Shown: piece after piece, positions 1 through 8,508 of the stretch
Layout of the letters: each line of letters begins with the position of its first letter
Position numbering within the stretch: position 1 is the stretch's first letter
Source of the DNA: Bacteroides fragilis
GTDB lineage: Bacteria; Bacteroidota; Bacteroidia; Bacteroidales; Bacteroidaceae
Length of the DNA: 64,000 bases
Direction of reading: 5' to 3'
NCBI RefSeq assembly: GCF_019583405.1
Contig: NZ_SZUU01000001.1
Location: forward strand, 927,752-991,751
Program-made: the position numbers and the translations under genes
The notes under the pieces: model-generated
The model's input: only the letters and a program-made list of their open reading frames with translations
Databases searched by the model: none
Told to the model about the DNA's origin: nothing

Positions 1-202
1 TCCCGGCAAATAAAGAAAATGTCACACTGAATACCCCTTCGTCGAGGATATTGAGCCATCCCGGCTGGGAGGCTGCATCGGGATACACCGGAAAGATAAA
101 GTGCTCAAGGTTATGAACCAGCAGGATCGCCATCACGGCAAAACCGCGCAATGCGTCCACTACCTCGATGCGGGGAGTTTTTGAAGCAATTGTTTGTCGC
201 AT
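1..202 (-). CDS. DUF418/YeiB-like membrane protein, N-terminal part only
   Basis: Only the first 67 codons lie in the window; the gene runs off the left edge. The visible translation has DALRGFAVMAI followed by HNLEHF near the N terminus. This matches the opening of Bacteroides DUF418 (YeiB-like) multi-pass membrane proteins, in which the LRGF motif sits at the start of the first membrane segment. The substrate of this family is not established. The start is the ATG at 200-202, which lies about 40 bases downstream of a good -7 box on the minus strand (242-249). Too short to exclude a related acyltransferase family such as DUF1624. Confidence 0.7.
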   Translation of the reverse strand, partial: MRQTIASKTPRIEVVDALRGFAVMAILLVHNLEHFIFPVYPDAASQPGWLNILDEGVFSVTFSLFAG

Positions 203-241
203 GTTTTTGTTGTTTTTATTATGTGATTATTAAATTAGGGA

Positions 242-249
242 CAAAAGTA
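242..249 (-). promoter_or_regulatory. -7 box for the DUF418-like gene
   Basis: The minus strand reads TACTTTTG, the Bacteroides -7 consensus TAnnTTTG. It lies 40 bases before the ATG at 202. No clear -33 TTTG is seen at the expected distance. The rest of 203-350 holds no gene; a short inverted repeat TGCAGG/CCTGCA (313-345) sits just after the end of the next gene and may help terminate it. Confidence 0.55.
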
Positions 250-350
250 ATAAAAATGAATCAGAACTGAAAAAGATAAAAGACACTAAAGTGGCACCTC
301 GCAAAGTCACCTTGCAGGATCTTAGGTTTCAACTCCCAACCTGCATCATA

Positions 351-1880
351 CTATCCTTTCTTCGTCCTGAGAAACAATACCGGAACGACACACAGCAACG
401 TGACGATAAAGGCGATAAAGAAATCATCGTTGATGGCACTGATGTATCCCTCCAGATCGATACGCTTCAATATCAGCATCTCCGCCACTTCTTTGGCTGT
501 ATCGGTCGTTCTGCCCCCTGTATGTTCTATAAAGCGGCTCAAGGAATGAAGGGTCTGCCGGTATACGTCTCCTGTATAGTTGAGTGCTTCGCCATATCGC
601 TGTGTGTGAAAAGCCGTACGCTGCGTCAGCAGATGGCTGAAGATGGCTACTCCGAAACTTCCTCCCATCTGCCGGACAATGTTCGTAATACTGGAAGCCT
701 GTGCCATATCACTGTTACGGATATTCACCAGCGACAGAGTCAGCAACGGAGTGAAAAGCAATCCCATGCCCAGTCCGCGCAGATAAAGACTCAGCATGAT
801 GTACCACTTCTCGGTCAGAAAAGACAGATAATAGTTCATATAGAAGCTCAGAGCCATCAATAGGATTCCCGACACGATAAAGACTTTGGGGTTAATCCGT
901 TGCATCAATTTGCCGGACAAAGGTGAAGCCACTCCCTGGATAATCCCCACTGGCATGAAAAACATACCAGCCTGCAAAGCCGAATACCCCAGATTGTCCT
1001 GTAGATAGAGCGGAATCAAAAACGTACTGCCGAACATGCCGATACCAAAGACGAACAGGATCAGGTTGGATAACGCAAAGTCCCTGTCGACAAACAGGCG
1101 CAGATTGATCAGCGGTGTCCTGACAGTGAACTCAAAGTAAAGGAACAAAATAAAGGTGACCACCGCAATCCACATGGCTCCAAGCACTACGGGACTGTTC
1201 CATCCCATGGAGTTAGTGGACGAATTGACTTCGGAAAGCCCATACATAAAGACAGGCAGAAAAATGGCAGAAGTGATAAAACCGGGAATATCGAAGGGAA
1301 CTTTGGTTCCTTTCACATGTTCCTTCTGTACAATGGCAGTTACGATCAAAGCGAGAATCCCTATCGGGATATTGACGTAAAAAATATAGTTCCAGTCCAT
1401 GTAATCAACCAGGTATCCACCGATGGTAGGACCAAAAGAGACCGAAGCGGCCGAAGCGATAGACCAGAACCCCAATGCCGTCCCCCGTTGTTCGGGTGGG
1501 AACACATCGCTCACAATAGCCATGCCGACAGGAAGAAGCATGCCGCATCCGAAACCTTCGATCACCCGCCAGAAAATAAGTTCTTCGATAGTGGACGAAC
1601 TGCCGCACATAAAGGAACCGACTGTGAAGACAAGCAAGGACAAGAAATAGATCTTTTTATAACCGAAGCGTTCGGACAGCCATCCGGCAGCAGGAAGAAT
1701 ACTCGCCATCGAAAGCATATATCCGGTCAGTACCCATTCGGCCACATTGATATCCGCACCGAGAGTGCCCATAATCACAGGCAACCCGGTATTGACGACT
1801 GTAGAATCGAGCACCGCCATAAAGGTGCCTATCATGATGTTGCCCAATACGATCCATTTATAAGAAGAACTTCCTTTCAT
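351..1880 (-). CDS. DHA2-family MFS drug exporter (EmrB-like)
   Basis: A 509-residue inner-membrane proton-driven exporter of the 14-helix DHA2 family. Seen in the sequence: the motif LDSTVVNTGLP near residues 24-34 in the first helix, the motif-A-like stretch GWLSERFGYKK near 66-76, the motif WRVIEGFGCGMLLPVG in helix 4, and regular hydrophobic segments to the end. The length is normal for EmrB/QacA-type proteins. The start codon overlaps the end of the upstream HlyD adaptor gene by 4 bases, so the two are translationally coupled and probably form one efflux unit. No TolC-type outer-membrane gene lies beside them in this window. The substrate cannot be told from sequence. Confidence 0.9.
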   Translation of the reverse strand: MKGSSSYKWIVLGNIMIGTFMAVLDSTVVNTGLPVIMGTLGADINVAEWVLTGYMLSMASILPAAGWLSERFGYKKIYFLSLLVFTVGSFMCGSSSTIEELIFWRVIEGFGCGMLLPVGMAIVSDVFPPEQRGTALGFWSIASAASVSFGPTIGGYLVDYMDWNYIFYVNIPIGILALIVTAIVQKEHVKGTKVPFDIPGFITSAIFLPVFMYGLSEVNSSTNSMGWNSPVVLGAMWIAVVTFILFLYFEFTVRTPLINLRLFVDRDFALSNLILFVFGIGMFGSTFLIPLYLQDNLGYSALQAGMFFMPVGIIQGVASPLSGKLMQRINPKVFIVSGILLMALSFYMNYYLSFLTEKWYIMLSLYLRGLGMGLLFTPLLTLSLVNIRNSDMAQASSITNIVRQMGGSFGVAIFSHLLTQRTAFHTQRYGEALNYTGDVYRQTLHSLSRFIEHTGGRTTDTAKEVAEMLILKRIDLEGYISAINDDFFIAFIVTLLCVVPVLFLRTKKG

Positions 1881-2557
1881 TCTTTGACGATCTTCACGTT
1901 AGCAGACATCCCCGAAAGCAGTCGGAGTTTGGCTTTCAGTTTCTCTTTCCCCTCCACCCGGTCGATCGATATCTTCAGGGGAATCCGCTGGGCCACCTTT
2001 GTATAATTGCCCGATGCATTATCAGGGGGGATCAGGGAAAACTCGGATGCAGTGTTGGCACCGATATAGAAGATTTTGCCGTAAAACGTCAGTCCGGGAT
2101 AGGCATCGAGGGTAAAAAGAGCCTGTTGTCCCATACGGACTTCATCAAACTTAGTCTCCTGCAAGTAGACAGTCACCCAGAGTTCCTTGCCCTCGTTCAA
2201 GGTAAAGATGTTCTCACCCGGCTGCAACAGATCGCCGGGAACCACCCACTGCTTGGCTATCAAGCCATCGACAGGTGAAACAATCCGGTAATCCTCAGTC
2301 ATCGTACTGTCGAGCACAGCCAGCAATTCACCTCTCTTCACGCTGTCACCCTCCTGCTTGAATACAGCAGACAAAGGGGCCATCACACGGGCAGACACAT
2401 TCACACGACTGCCATCCAGGTTTGCATCTATGGTAGATACGTATTTTCGATAGTTCCACCACCAGACAACGGCTACGACAATAGCGATGATAAGCAATAT
2501 CACCAGCCAGATAAACTTTTTCTTATCAGAGGGGTTCGATGTATTTGCAGCGTCCAT
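1877..2557 (-). CDS. short HlyD/EmrA-type membrane fusion adaptor
   Basis: A 226-residue periplasmic adaptor expected to work with the overlapping DHA2 exporter. One N-terminal membrane anchor (about residues 15-35) is followed by a biotinyl-lipoyl-like half (VNVSARVMAPLSAVF and GDSVKRGELLAVLDS), directly joined to its second half (YRIVSPVDGLIAKQ), and then a beta-barrel region (LWVTVYLQET). EmrA relatives are usually 340-400 residues because an alpha-helical hairpin of 100 or more residues sits between the lipoyl halves. Here the hairpin is absent and the junction is only a few residues long. The reading frame is intact, so this looks like a natural short form rather than a broken gene. Confidence 0.85.
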   Translation of the reverse strand: MDAANTSNPSDKKKFIWLVILLIIAIVVAVVWWWNYRKYVSTIDANLDGSRVNVSARVMAPLSAVFKQEGDSVKRGELLAVLDSTMTEDYRIVSPVDGLIAKQWVVPGDLLQPGENIFTLNEGKELWVTVYLQETKFDEVRMGQQALFTLDAYPGLTFYGKIFYIGANTASEFSLIPPDNASGNYTKVAQRIPLKISIDRVEGKEKLKAKLRLLSGMSANVKIVKE

Positions 2558-2650
2558 AATTCTTGGGATTAGTTACAAGGGTGTAAACAAAATCCGCAAG
2601 AAAAGGTTTGGAAAAGGAAGCAAAAGGAATCGAATTTTACAGAAGAACTC

Positions 2651-2730
2651 ACCACGGAGTGCCACAGAGTAACACTGAGTATTTACTATAGTAATCAACA
2701 ACATAGAATCATCTCTGTGTCCTCTGTGGT
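2651..2730. repeat. imperfect inverted repeat of the ACCACRGA...CACAGAG type
   Basis: One arm starts ACCACGGAGTGCCACAGAG (2651-2669) and the other is CTCTGTGTCCTCTGTGGT (2713-2730). They pair imperfectly around a 43-base loop. It lies in the gap between the AspT-type gene and the HlyD gene, both on the minus strand, so it may end or attenuate transcription. A perfect relative lies at 50576-50657, which suggests an interspersed family. No gene is seen in 2558-2768. Confidence 0.6.
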
Positions 2731-2768
2731 AAATTTTGACATTCCCCGAAATTCTTTGATGGAATAAC

Positions 2769-4367
2769 TTAGTACACCACTGTCGCAATCACCTGTATAA
2801 ACAGAATCAGGAACACCATCGCAATCGGGTATACCGTTGCATAAGCTACACTGGGGATATTGCTGTCTACCATGGAATCGGCAGCGGCAAGCCCAGGTGT
2901 ACTGGTCATACCACCGGTAATGGTACCCAGCAGATCAAGCAGACTGATTTTAAATATCAGACGCCCAACGAACGCGGCGATCAACATCGGTATGAGGGTA
3001 ATGGCAGCACCTACTCCGAACAGCAACAAACCGCTCTCCTGAAAAGTAGCAACCAGATTCTTACCGGCCGATGTACCTACCTCAGCCAAGAAAAGCAACA
3101 ATCCCAACTGACGGAGCAACTGGTTGGCAGGTCCGGACATAGACCAGAGGATAGGACCTGTTTTACCTACTGCACTAAGCAGCAAAGCCACCATCAACAC
3201 ACCACCGGTCAATCCTGGTGAGAAAGACAATCCGCCCGGGAACGAGATATTAAGCTTACCAAAAAGTACTCCCAACACAATGCCCATGGCAATGGGGAAG
3301 AAATCGGTGTCGGACAGCTTCTTCGCATTGTTTCCCAGTAAACGGGCTACTCCTTTGATACCTTCCTTCTCGCCCACCACCATCAGTTTATCGCCAAACT
3401 TCAGTGCCAGATCGGGTGACGGTGAGAGGTCGATACCGCTTCGGCGGACACGGGTTACGGTACAGCCGAAATTCTTCATTAGGTTCAGGTCCCCCAACTG
3501 TTTGTTTATCATGTCCTTTTTGGTCAACAGCAGCGATTCGATTTCCTGCGTGTTTTCCAACGGAAGTTCACCTTCTTCACGTTCGCCCACCAATACGGCC
3601 AGTTGCGTCAAAGCTTCTTCGCTACCCACTGCCTGGATATAATCCCCTTCACGAAGCACTGTATGGGCTGTCGGGATGGATATCTGTTCCTGATGTTTCA
3701 GACGTGAAATAACCGCTCCTGTCATGGCACGTGCATTGATCTGCATCAGGCTGCGGCCAAATACGCTCGGATTCGTGATGCGGTAGATACAGGTTCCCAA
3801 CTCCGGGAATTGTCCCCGGCGTTCTATCTCAAGGCGGCGGGCCTCTTTGTCAAGATCAATACGCATAATCTTAGGTAACAGCTTCACGAACAGAATGACG
3901 CCAATCACACCAAACGGATAGGCAATACCATAAGCGATAGAAGCCAATGGAGAATTGGTGCTGTCGATGGCAACAGCCAGACCCGGCGTACTGGTCAGCG
4001 CTCCGGCAACCAGACCTACCACACTGGGAGTATCTATATCAAAAGCATACTTCAAACCGATAGCTGTAAAGCAGGCCGAAGCAATGATAAGAAGTGTAAT
4101 GATGATCAGCGTCTTCCCCTTACTACGGAAAGAATCGAAGAATCCCGGACCTGCCTGGATACCGATCGTAAAAATGAAAAGTACCAATCCGAAATTACCC
4201 AGTTCCTTTGGGATAATTACACCGAAATGCCCAAAAAGAAGGGCAATGAAGATAACCGCCGACACGTCGAGCGATAGTCCCTTAATCTTGATTCTTCCCA
4301 ACATGAAGCCCAACGCAACAATAAGGAAGAGAGAGAAATAAGAGGAGTGCAATAAATCAGTAAACAT
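2769..4367 (-). CDS. AspT/YidE-type putative transporter with TrkA-C domains
   Basis: A 532-residue inner-membrane protein of the aspartate-alanine exchanger family. Two hydrophobic halves of about five helices flank a cytoplasmic middle region (about residues 190-365). The repeated motif GALTSTPGLAVAIDS in the first half and GGMTSTPGLAAADSM in the second half is the family's inverted-repeat signature. The middle carries two regulatory TrkA-C (RCK_C) modules, for example FGRSLMQINARAMTGAVISR and the GDKLMVVGEKEGI segment. Length and layout match YidE of enterobacteria. Known members exchange amino or dicarboxylic acids, but most homologues lack an assigned substrate. A -7 box lies at 4401-4408 on the minus strand. 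Confidence 0.9.
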   Translation of the reverse strand: MFTDLLHSSYFSLFLIVALGFMLGRIKIKGLSLDVSAVIFIALLFGHFGVIIPKELGNFGLVLFIFTIGIQAGPGFFDSFRSKGKTLIIITLLIIASACFTAIGLKYAFDIDTPSVVGLVAGALTSTPGLAVAIDSTNSPLASIAYGIAYPFGVIGVILFVKLLPKIMRIDLDKEARRLEIERRGQFPELGTCIYRITNPSVFGRSLMQINARAMTGAVISRLKHQEQISIPTAHTVLREGDYIQAVGSEEALTQLAVLVGEREEGELPLENTQEIESLLLTKKDMINKQLGDLNLMKNFGCTVTRVRRSGIDLSPSPDLALKFGDKLMVVGEKEGIKGVARLLGNNAKKLSDTDFFPIAMGIVLGVLFGKLNISFPGGLSFSPGLTGGVLMVALLLSAVGKTGPILWSMSGPANQLLRQLGLLLFLAEVGTSAGKNLVATFQESGLLLFGVGAAITLIPMLIAAFVGRLIFKISLLDLLGTITGGMTSTPGLAAADSMVDSNIPSVAYATVYPIAMVFLILFIQVIATVVY

Positions 4368-4400
4368 AAATAAAAAGGTTAATTTTAGTTGTTAGTGGTG

Positions 4401-4408
4401 CAAAGGTA
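4401..4408 (-). promoter_or_regulatory. -7 box for the AspT-type transporter
   Basis: The minus strand reads TACCTTTG, 33 bases before the ATG at 4367, which leaves a leader of about 27 bases. No good -33 TTTG is seen. Confidence 0.5.
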
Positions 4409-5044
4409 CGTAAAAAACTGTTTTCGACTATAGCAAAAGAAGAAGTTATTTTCTCCACCAAGCCCTAAAGCCTTCACATAAGGAAAGCAGAACGGATATT
4501 TCACAATCAAAAAGACAGAAATCAAAAGATTCTGCTAACGCACCCTCTATTTAAAAACGGGCATATAGGGTAACCGGAAGACTTAGCAGTCAACTTCACC
4601 CCTTCCAGAAGCCCTGAAAACGGGGTTCTGTTTTTCACTTTTACAGAAAAACAATAAGGATAGACACTAAAGGGAGTAACCATCCGGCCAGTATGCCGTA
4701 ACCATACTTGCCGGATGAAGTAATCATCCGGTCAAAATGGTATAACCTAACCGGGAAAAGGCCTTGAAAAAGACTGTTTTGCTCTACTTCGTCCACGCTT
4801 CCGAACGGCAACCAAGTGTCAGAAAGCAACGATATTAGTTAATAAGAGATCCATATTTCACATATTGCAACCGAATCAGCGACAGATAGCAGTCCATGCG
4901 GCACATTAAGTATCCGAACCCAAAATCGCTAACGGCATTTCCCGGTGTTTTTCCGAACAACTTCCGGTGAGGACACAAAATACGGAATTCTACGAGGTTC
5001 TAAATATCAATTTGACAAATTGCTCTTTTCTCCGAAAATATACT
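4409..5044. other. gene-free stretch with one strong hairpin (4681-4717)
   Basis: About 630 bases lie between the AspT-type gene and the end of the CDF gene. I see no convincing coding sequence: the short frames present have no family features or ribosome-binding context. CATCCGGC at 4681-4688 pairs with GCCGGATG at 4710-4717, and the inner arms AGTATG/CATACT extend the stem. There is no U-run next to it on either strand. It could be a 3' end for the CDF transcript or part of an undescribed small RNA. Confidence 0.4.
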
Positions 5045-5953
5045 TTAAGAAATACAATCCTCCCCTTCGCAACATGCTCCTTTGTACTCAAACTCTAAAG
5101 TGGCATGGGTGATCCCGGCATATTCCAGTTCATGCTTAATCTCGCGCTTTACCTCTTCCATACGGCGGAGATCGCTTATCACGATATGGGCAGTCAATGC
5201 TGTTTCAGTAGTGCTCAATGCCCAGATGTGCAGATGGTGATAACTCTCCACACCGGGTTGCTCCAGGATAACCCGCCCGATCTTTTCGCTATCTATTCCC
5301 ACCGGGACTCCGTCGAGCGAAAGACGGAGGCTGTCGTGCAATAAGCTCCAGGTTGAGATGACAATGATGACGGCAATCACCAGGCCGATGATCGGATCGA
5401 CAAGTGTCCAACCGGTGTACATGATGATAATACCCGAAATGACCACTCCCACCGATACCAACGTATCGGCAGCCATATGCAGATAAGCTCCTTTCACGTT
5501 AAGGTCTTTTTCCTTATCTTTCATAAAAAGCCAGGCTGTAACGGCATTGATAACCACTCCCACACCCGCCGTCCAGGCAATGGCAGCACCTTCAACCGGA
5601 ACGGGATGGAACAACTTCTCTACACTCTCGGTAATGATAATGCCGACGGCAACCAGAAGAATAACAGCATTGAGCAGGGATACCAGTACCGTACTTTTTT
5701 TATAACCGTATGTATAACGACTGTTGGGATGCACCTTTGCCAACCGGAAAGCAAGCATGGCAAGCACAAGACTTGCCACATCACCCAAGTTGTGCCCGGC
5801 ATCGGAAAGCAACCCTAAAGAATCATAACGGAAACCGATGCCGAACTCAACGAGGACAAACAAAATATTCAGCGTAATGCCAATTATAAAAGATTTATTG
5901 AGCGACGTCAGTTCGTGGACGTGCTCGTGATGATGTTCGTGAGAATGTGCCAT
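5045..5953 (-). CDS. cation diffusion facilitator, probable Zn2+ exporter
   Basis: A 302-residue inner-membrane metal/proton antiporter of the CDF family (CzcD/ZitB type). The N terminus is His-rich (HSHEHHHEHVHE), a typical metal-binding lead. The first helix pairs include LLSDAGHNLGDV (about residues 48-59) and the later AYLHMAADTLVSVGVV (about 155-170). These supply the HxxxD metal site of zinc transporters: SDAGHNLGD in helix 2 and HMAADT in helix 5. After six helices comes the cytoplasmic dimerisation domain (HHLHIWALS). A C-terminal CCEGEDC cluster may add metal binding. It is probably transcribed alone. Zinc is the likeliest substrate; cobalt or cadmium cannot be excluded. Confidence 0.92.
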   Translation of the reverse strand: MAHSHEHHHEHVHELTSLNKSFIIGITLNILFVLVEFGIGFRYDSLGLLSDAGHNLGDVASLVLAMLAFRLAKVHPNSRYTYGYKKSTVLVSLLNAVILLVAVGIIITESVEKLFHPVPVEGAAIAWTAGVGVVINAVTAWLFMKDKEKDLNVKGAYLHMAADTLVSVGVVISGIIIMYTGWTLVDPIIGLVIAVIIVISTWSLLHDSLRLSLDGVPVGIDSEKIGRVILEQPGVESYHHLHIWALSTTETALTAHIVISDLRRMEEVKREIKHELEYAGITHATLEFEYKGACCEGEDCIS

Positions 5954-6000
5954 GCTCGATTAAGATATTTATCTATTCTAAAAACAGACAAACAGGCAGA

Positions 6001-6345
6001 TTAGTTCAATGAAATATCATGCATAAAAGGTATCAAGCCATCCGTTTCTTCAACGGCCGGCGACTGTAGCAAGACCAGAGACTTCAGTTCTTCAAGTTCG
6101 GCCGTACAGACACAGAAATAGACATTCTGGGCCGGCAACTTCAGAAAGATCTTCCGATTGGCATTCATTTTCCTGTTCGACCTCTCACAGTAAGGTCCGT
6201 TAATCGATACAATATAATTGCGTAAACACTCAAATCCGGCTTCGGACAGACGAAAGAAAAGGTTGCCAAATTCCAGATGATACACTTTACAATGGGCACA
6301 GTAAGTGATCATTCCATTGCGGGTTCTGCTGATTAGTTCCATCAT
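6001..6345 (-). CDS. small DUF6686-type Bacteroidetes protein
   Basis: A 114-residue protein of unknown function, conserved in Bacteroidetes as I remember the family. It starts MMELISRTRNGMITYCAHC and has a CAHC pair, a hydrophobic LEFGNLFFRLSEAGF stretch, and later a YCER motif and a VYFCVCT segment, so the Cys pattern could bind a metal. The frame is open 15 codons further upstream, but a good promoter (6370-6401) puts the transcript start near 6363. The ATG at 6345 is therefore the first usable start. It follows the CDF gene's upstream side and is transcribed separately from it or reads into it. Confidence 0.65.
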   Translation of the reverse strand: MMELISRTRNGMITYCAHCKVYHLEFGNLFFRLSEAGFECLRNYIVSINGPYCERSNRKMNANRKIFLKLPAQNVYFCVCTAELEELKSLVLLQSPAVEETDGLIPFMHDISLN

Positions 6346-6369
6346 AACTTTAACGTTTTGGTGATGGCG

Positions 6370-6401
6370 CAAAAGTACGCAGATCACCAAATGAAGGCAA
6401 T
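6370..6401 (-). promoter_or_regulatory. Bacteroides promoter for the DUF6686-type gene
   Basis: On the minus strand ATTG (6398-6401), a 20-base spacer, then TACTTTTG (6370-6377). The predicted start is near 6363, which decides the start codon at 6345. Confidence 0.65.
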
Positions 6402-6859
6402 ACCTACTAATATCTAATTATCAGGCAACCGATAGCCACATATGGGGAGACAAGTCTGCCGTACGATCATAGTATGAAGAAATCTCAATGTTCAGAAACG
6501 GTCGGATACCCCATCAACCTTACTGCAGTCATCACCAAAACTCCCGCTACGACCATCCGCAATACTACTCTTATTCTTACAAGAGATATTATTGTCTTCA
6601 AAAACTGAATTGTTTTCGGACAATAGCATAACACTTGGATCACTTTTCAGAAAAGCCATAACTATCACATGCTATTTCAATTCTTTGCCACATATATGAT
6701 AACAATATACAAAATGAATAGCTAAGTAAAGTTGTTTTTCCTTGCTTGTATATACCATATTTTTACAGATCATGGCACAGGCCACTCTTTCGTTCCCTAC
6801 TCGCCAGCACATCTACTTATTAATAGGTACTGAGTCCAGTCTTTTTCATTCTGTTTAGG
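6402..6859. other. gene-free stretch before the hmu operon
   Basis: About 460 AT-rich bases between the divergent promoters of the DUF6686-type gene and the hmu operon. I see no open frame with family features, no RNA gene and no strong hairpin. No clear Fur-like inverted repeat was found by eye, although iron control of the following operon would be expected. Confidence 0.4.
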
Positions 6860-6892
6860 TATTGTAACACCTTTTTAGTGCACCTACCTTTG
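6860..6892 (+). promoter_or_regulatory. promoter of the hmu haem operon
   Basis: TATTG (6860-6864), a 20-base spacer, then TACCTTTG (6885-6892) fits the Bacteroides -33/-7 pattern. The transcript would start near 6899, giving a leader of about 50 bases before the first lipoprotein gene. No other promoter this good is seen until after the operon, so all seven genes may depend on it. Confidence 0.7.
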
Positions 6893-6949
6893 CAAACAAT
6901 TACAAAGTAAGAAGGGCAATCCTATTAATTAACATTTATATTTTTAACA

Positions 6950-7801
6950 ATGAAAAAGAAATTATTTACACCGAGCACACTTCTCCTTTTGGGAATGTTA
7001 TCTCTTTTTAGCGCATGTAATAACGATGATGACGGTACGAATAAGGCTCAGGAGATAGCCGGGAAATACGAAGGCTACTCAATAGGTAATTGTGCCATGT
7101 TCACAGACTATGTAATGGGTGAAAAATCAGTAGCAACGATTGTTCCCAATGAAGATGGCACTATAAATGTAACCTATGATTCCGGATCCGGTGAGTTTAA
7201 ATTGAATAATATTAAAGTTACTTCCAAAACATTCGAAGGATCGGGACAGGTAGAACTCTCTATGAATGATAAACCTGCAGGTGCTAAAGATTTTACACTC
7301 ACAGGAAGTGTAGATGAACAGCAAAAACTAACCCTTAAAGTGAATGTACCAAGTGTGATGGGAGGGCTTATTATTGAATTTATACAAGGGACATTGCCTA
7401 TATCATATCACGTTTCGGGTACTTACAACAAAGAAGCCAATTTATCAGTCAGTGTCGGATCGACTACATATCCGGATATCACAGATTGTAAAGTCAGCAT
7501 AAAACGTTCATCGGATGATACTGTAGAGCTTACTCTTAAAGGACTATCTAACTTGAACAGTTCTCAAACAGGCAGAGCTATGAATTTAGGAGACTTCACA
7601 GTAACTGATGTTAAAGTTACCAGCACTGACAATAGTATTTTCAAGATTGAAGGAAGCATTCATACTACTGATACCAACAATACCCCAATTACCGGAACTC
7701 TTTCAGGTACAGTGAGCAATAGTGAAACTAATATTACTTTCACTTTTAAACCCGGTGCCATGCCAATTGATATTACCGCAATGTTTAAAGGAAAGAAATA
7801 A
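6950..7801 (+). CDS. calycin-like lipoprotein, first gene of the hmu operon
   Basis: A 283-residue lipoprotein: N-terminal signal with the lipobox LFSAC, Cys at about residue 23, then an acidic linker NNDDDG. The mature part reads as two similar beta-rich halves (about 35-150 and 151-280), with strand patterns such as GKYEGYSIG, GSGQVELSM and ITGTLSGTVSN. This resembles the calycin-like domain family common in Bacteroides surface lipoproteins. It lies 6 bases before hmuY, so the two are co-transcribed. Position suggests a surface partner in haem capture; this is inference. It is not part of the six-gene hmuYRSTUV set named in Porphyromonas gingivalis. Confidence 0.8.
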   Translation: MKKKLFTPSTLLLLGMLSLFSACNNDDDGTNKAQEIAGKYEGYSIGNCAMFTDYVMGEKSVATIVPNEDGTINVTYDSGSGEFKLNNIKVTSKTFEGSGQVELSMNDKPAGAKDFTLTGSVDEQQKLTLKVNVPSVMGGLIIEFIQGTLPISYHVSGTYNKEANLSVSVGSTTYPDITDCKVSIKRSSDDTVELTLKGLSNLNSSQTGRAMNLGDFTVTDVKVTSTDNSIFKIEGSIHTTDTNNTPITGTLSGTVSNSETNITFTFKPGAMPIDITAMFKGKK

Positions 7802-7807
7802 AAAAGC

Positions 7808-8479
7808 ATGAGAAAGGCGATTTTGTTTTGTTTAGCCATTACTCTGCTGGGAACGATGCTTATATCGTTCTCAGCTTGTAATGGGATATTGAGCAGCCTA
7901 TATGATGAACCGGAAACCGCAAAGGATTTCGGCTTCATTACGATAGATCATGCCAATCATAGCGGTACGGTACGGGTGGATGCTACCCAATATGCAAAAT
8001 GGAACTACATCAATCTGCACACCCTGCAGATTGACTCGGCCAAAGTTACCGCAGAAGGTGCGGATGATCCGGACACATGGGACCTTGCCATTCATCGATA
8101 CGATGTAAAGACTAATGGCGGTGAGGTGCTTGAAACCGATTACCAAAGCCTGAGTGCACTGAAAAACGCAGGCAGCATGCCTCAAGGTACCTTTGTCGCC
8201 GACGAATGGACCACAAATAAAATAGCTGTCGACGTTTCACACATGATGGAGGATGACGGTTATCTGATTTATGCTCCGTCGGACTTCAATCCGGAACTTT
8301 CAAAGTGGCTCAACGTCGATACCAGTGAAATGCCTCCCATTTACACTCCGTCCAACAAAGTCTATCTGCTCAGGATGAAAGACGGCACAATGGCTGCCAT
8401 CCGCCTGGTGAGTTACATGAATGCTGCGGGCATAAAGGGATACATGACTTTTGACTACGTCTACCCATACGAACCATAA
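7808..8479 (+). CDS. hmuY: HmuY-family haem-binding lipoprotein
   Basis: A 223-residue lipoprotein (lipobox FSAC, Cys at about residue 24) of the HmuY family. In P. gingivalis HmuY is a surface hemophore that passes haem to HmuR. The mature sequence has the family's beta-rich layout: FGFITIDHANHSGTVRVDATQYAKWNY near the start, WDLAIHRYDVKTNGG in the middle, and a C-terminal YVYPYEP. It directly precedes the TonB receptor gene (29-base gap), the conserved hmuY-hmuR order. Which residues bind haem cannot be read off, because His and Met ligands differ among homologues. Confidence 0.88.
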   Translation: MRKAILFCLAITLLGTMLISFSACNGILSSLYDEPETAKDFGFITIDHANHSGTVRVDATQYAKWNYINLHTLQIDSAKVTAEGADDPDTWDLAIHRYDVKTNGGEVLETDYQSLSALKNAGSMPQGTFVADEWTTNKIAVDVSHMMEDDGYLIYAPSDFNPELSKWLNVDTSEMPPIYTPSNKVYLLRMKDGTMAAIRLVSYMNAAGIKGYMTFDYVYPYEP

Positions 8480-8508
8480 TGCTTTGATAAAGACAAATAA
8501 AAATAAAT

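Noticed and set aside
4641..4829. A 62-codon open frame in the gap after the AspT-type gene
   Set aside because: It spans the 4681-4717 hairpin, and has no promoter, family pattern or partner.
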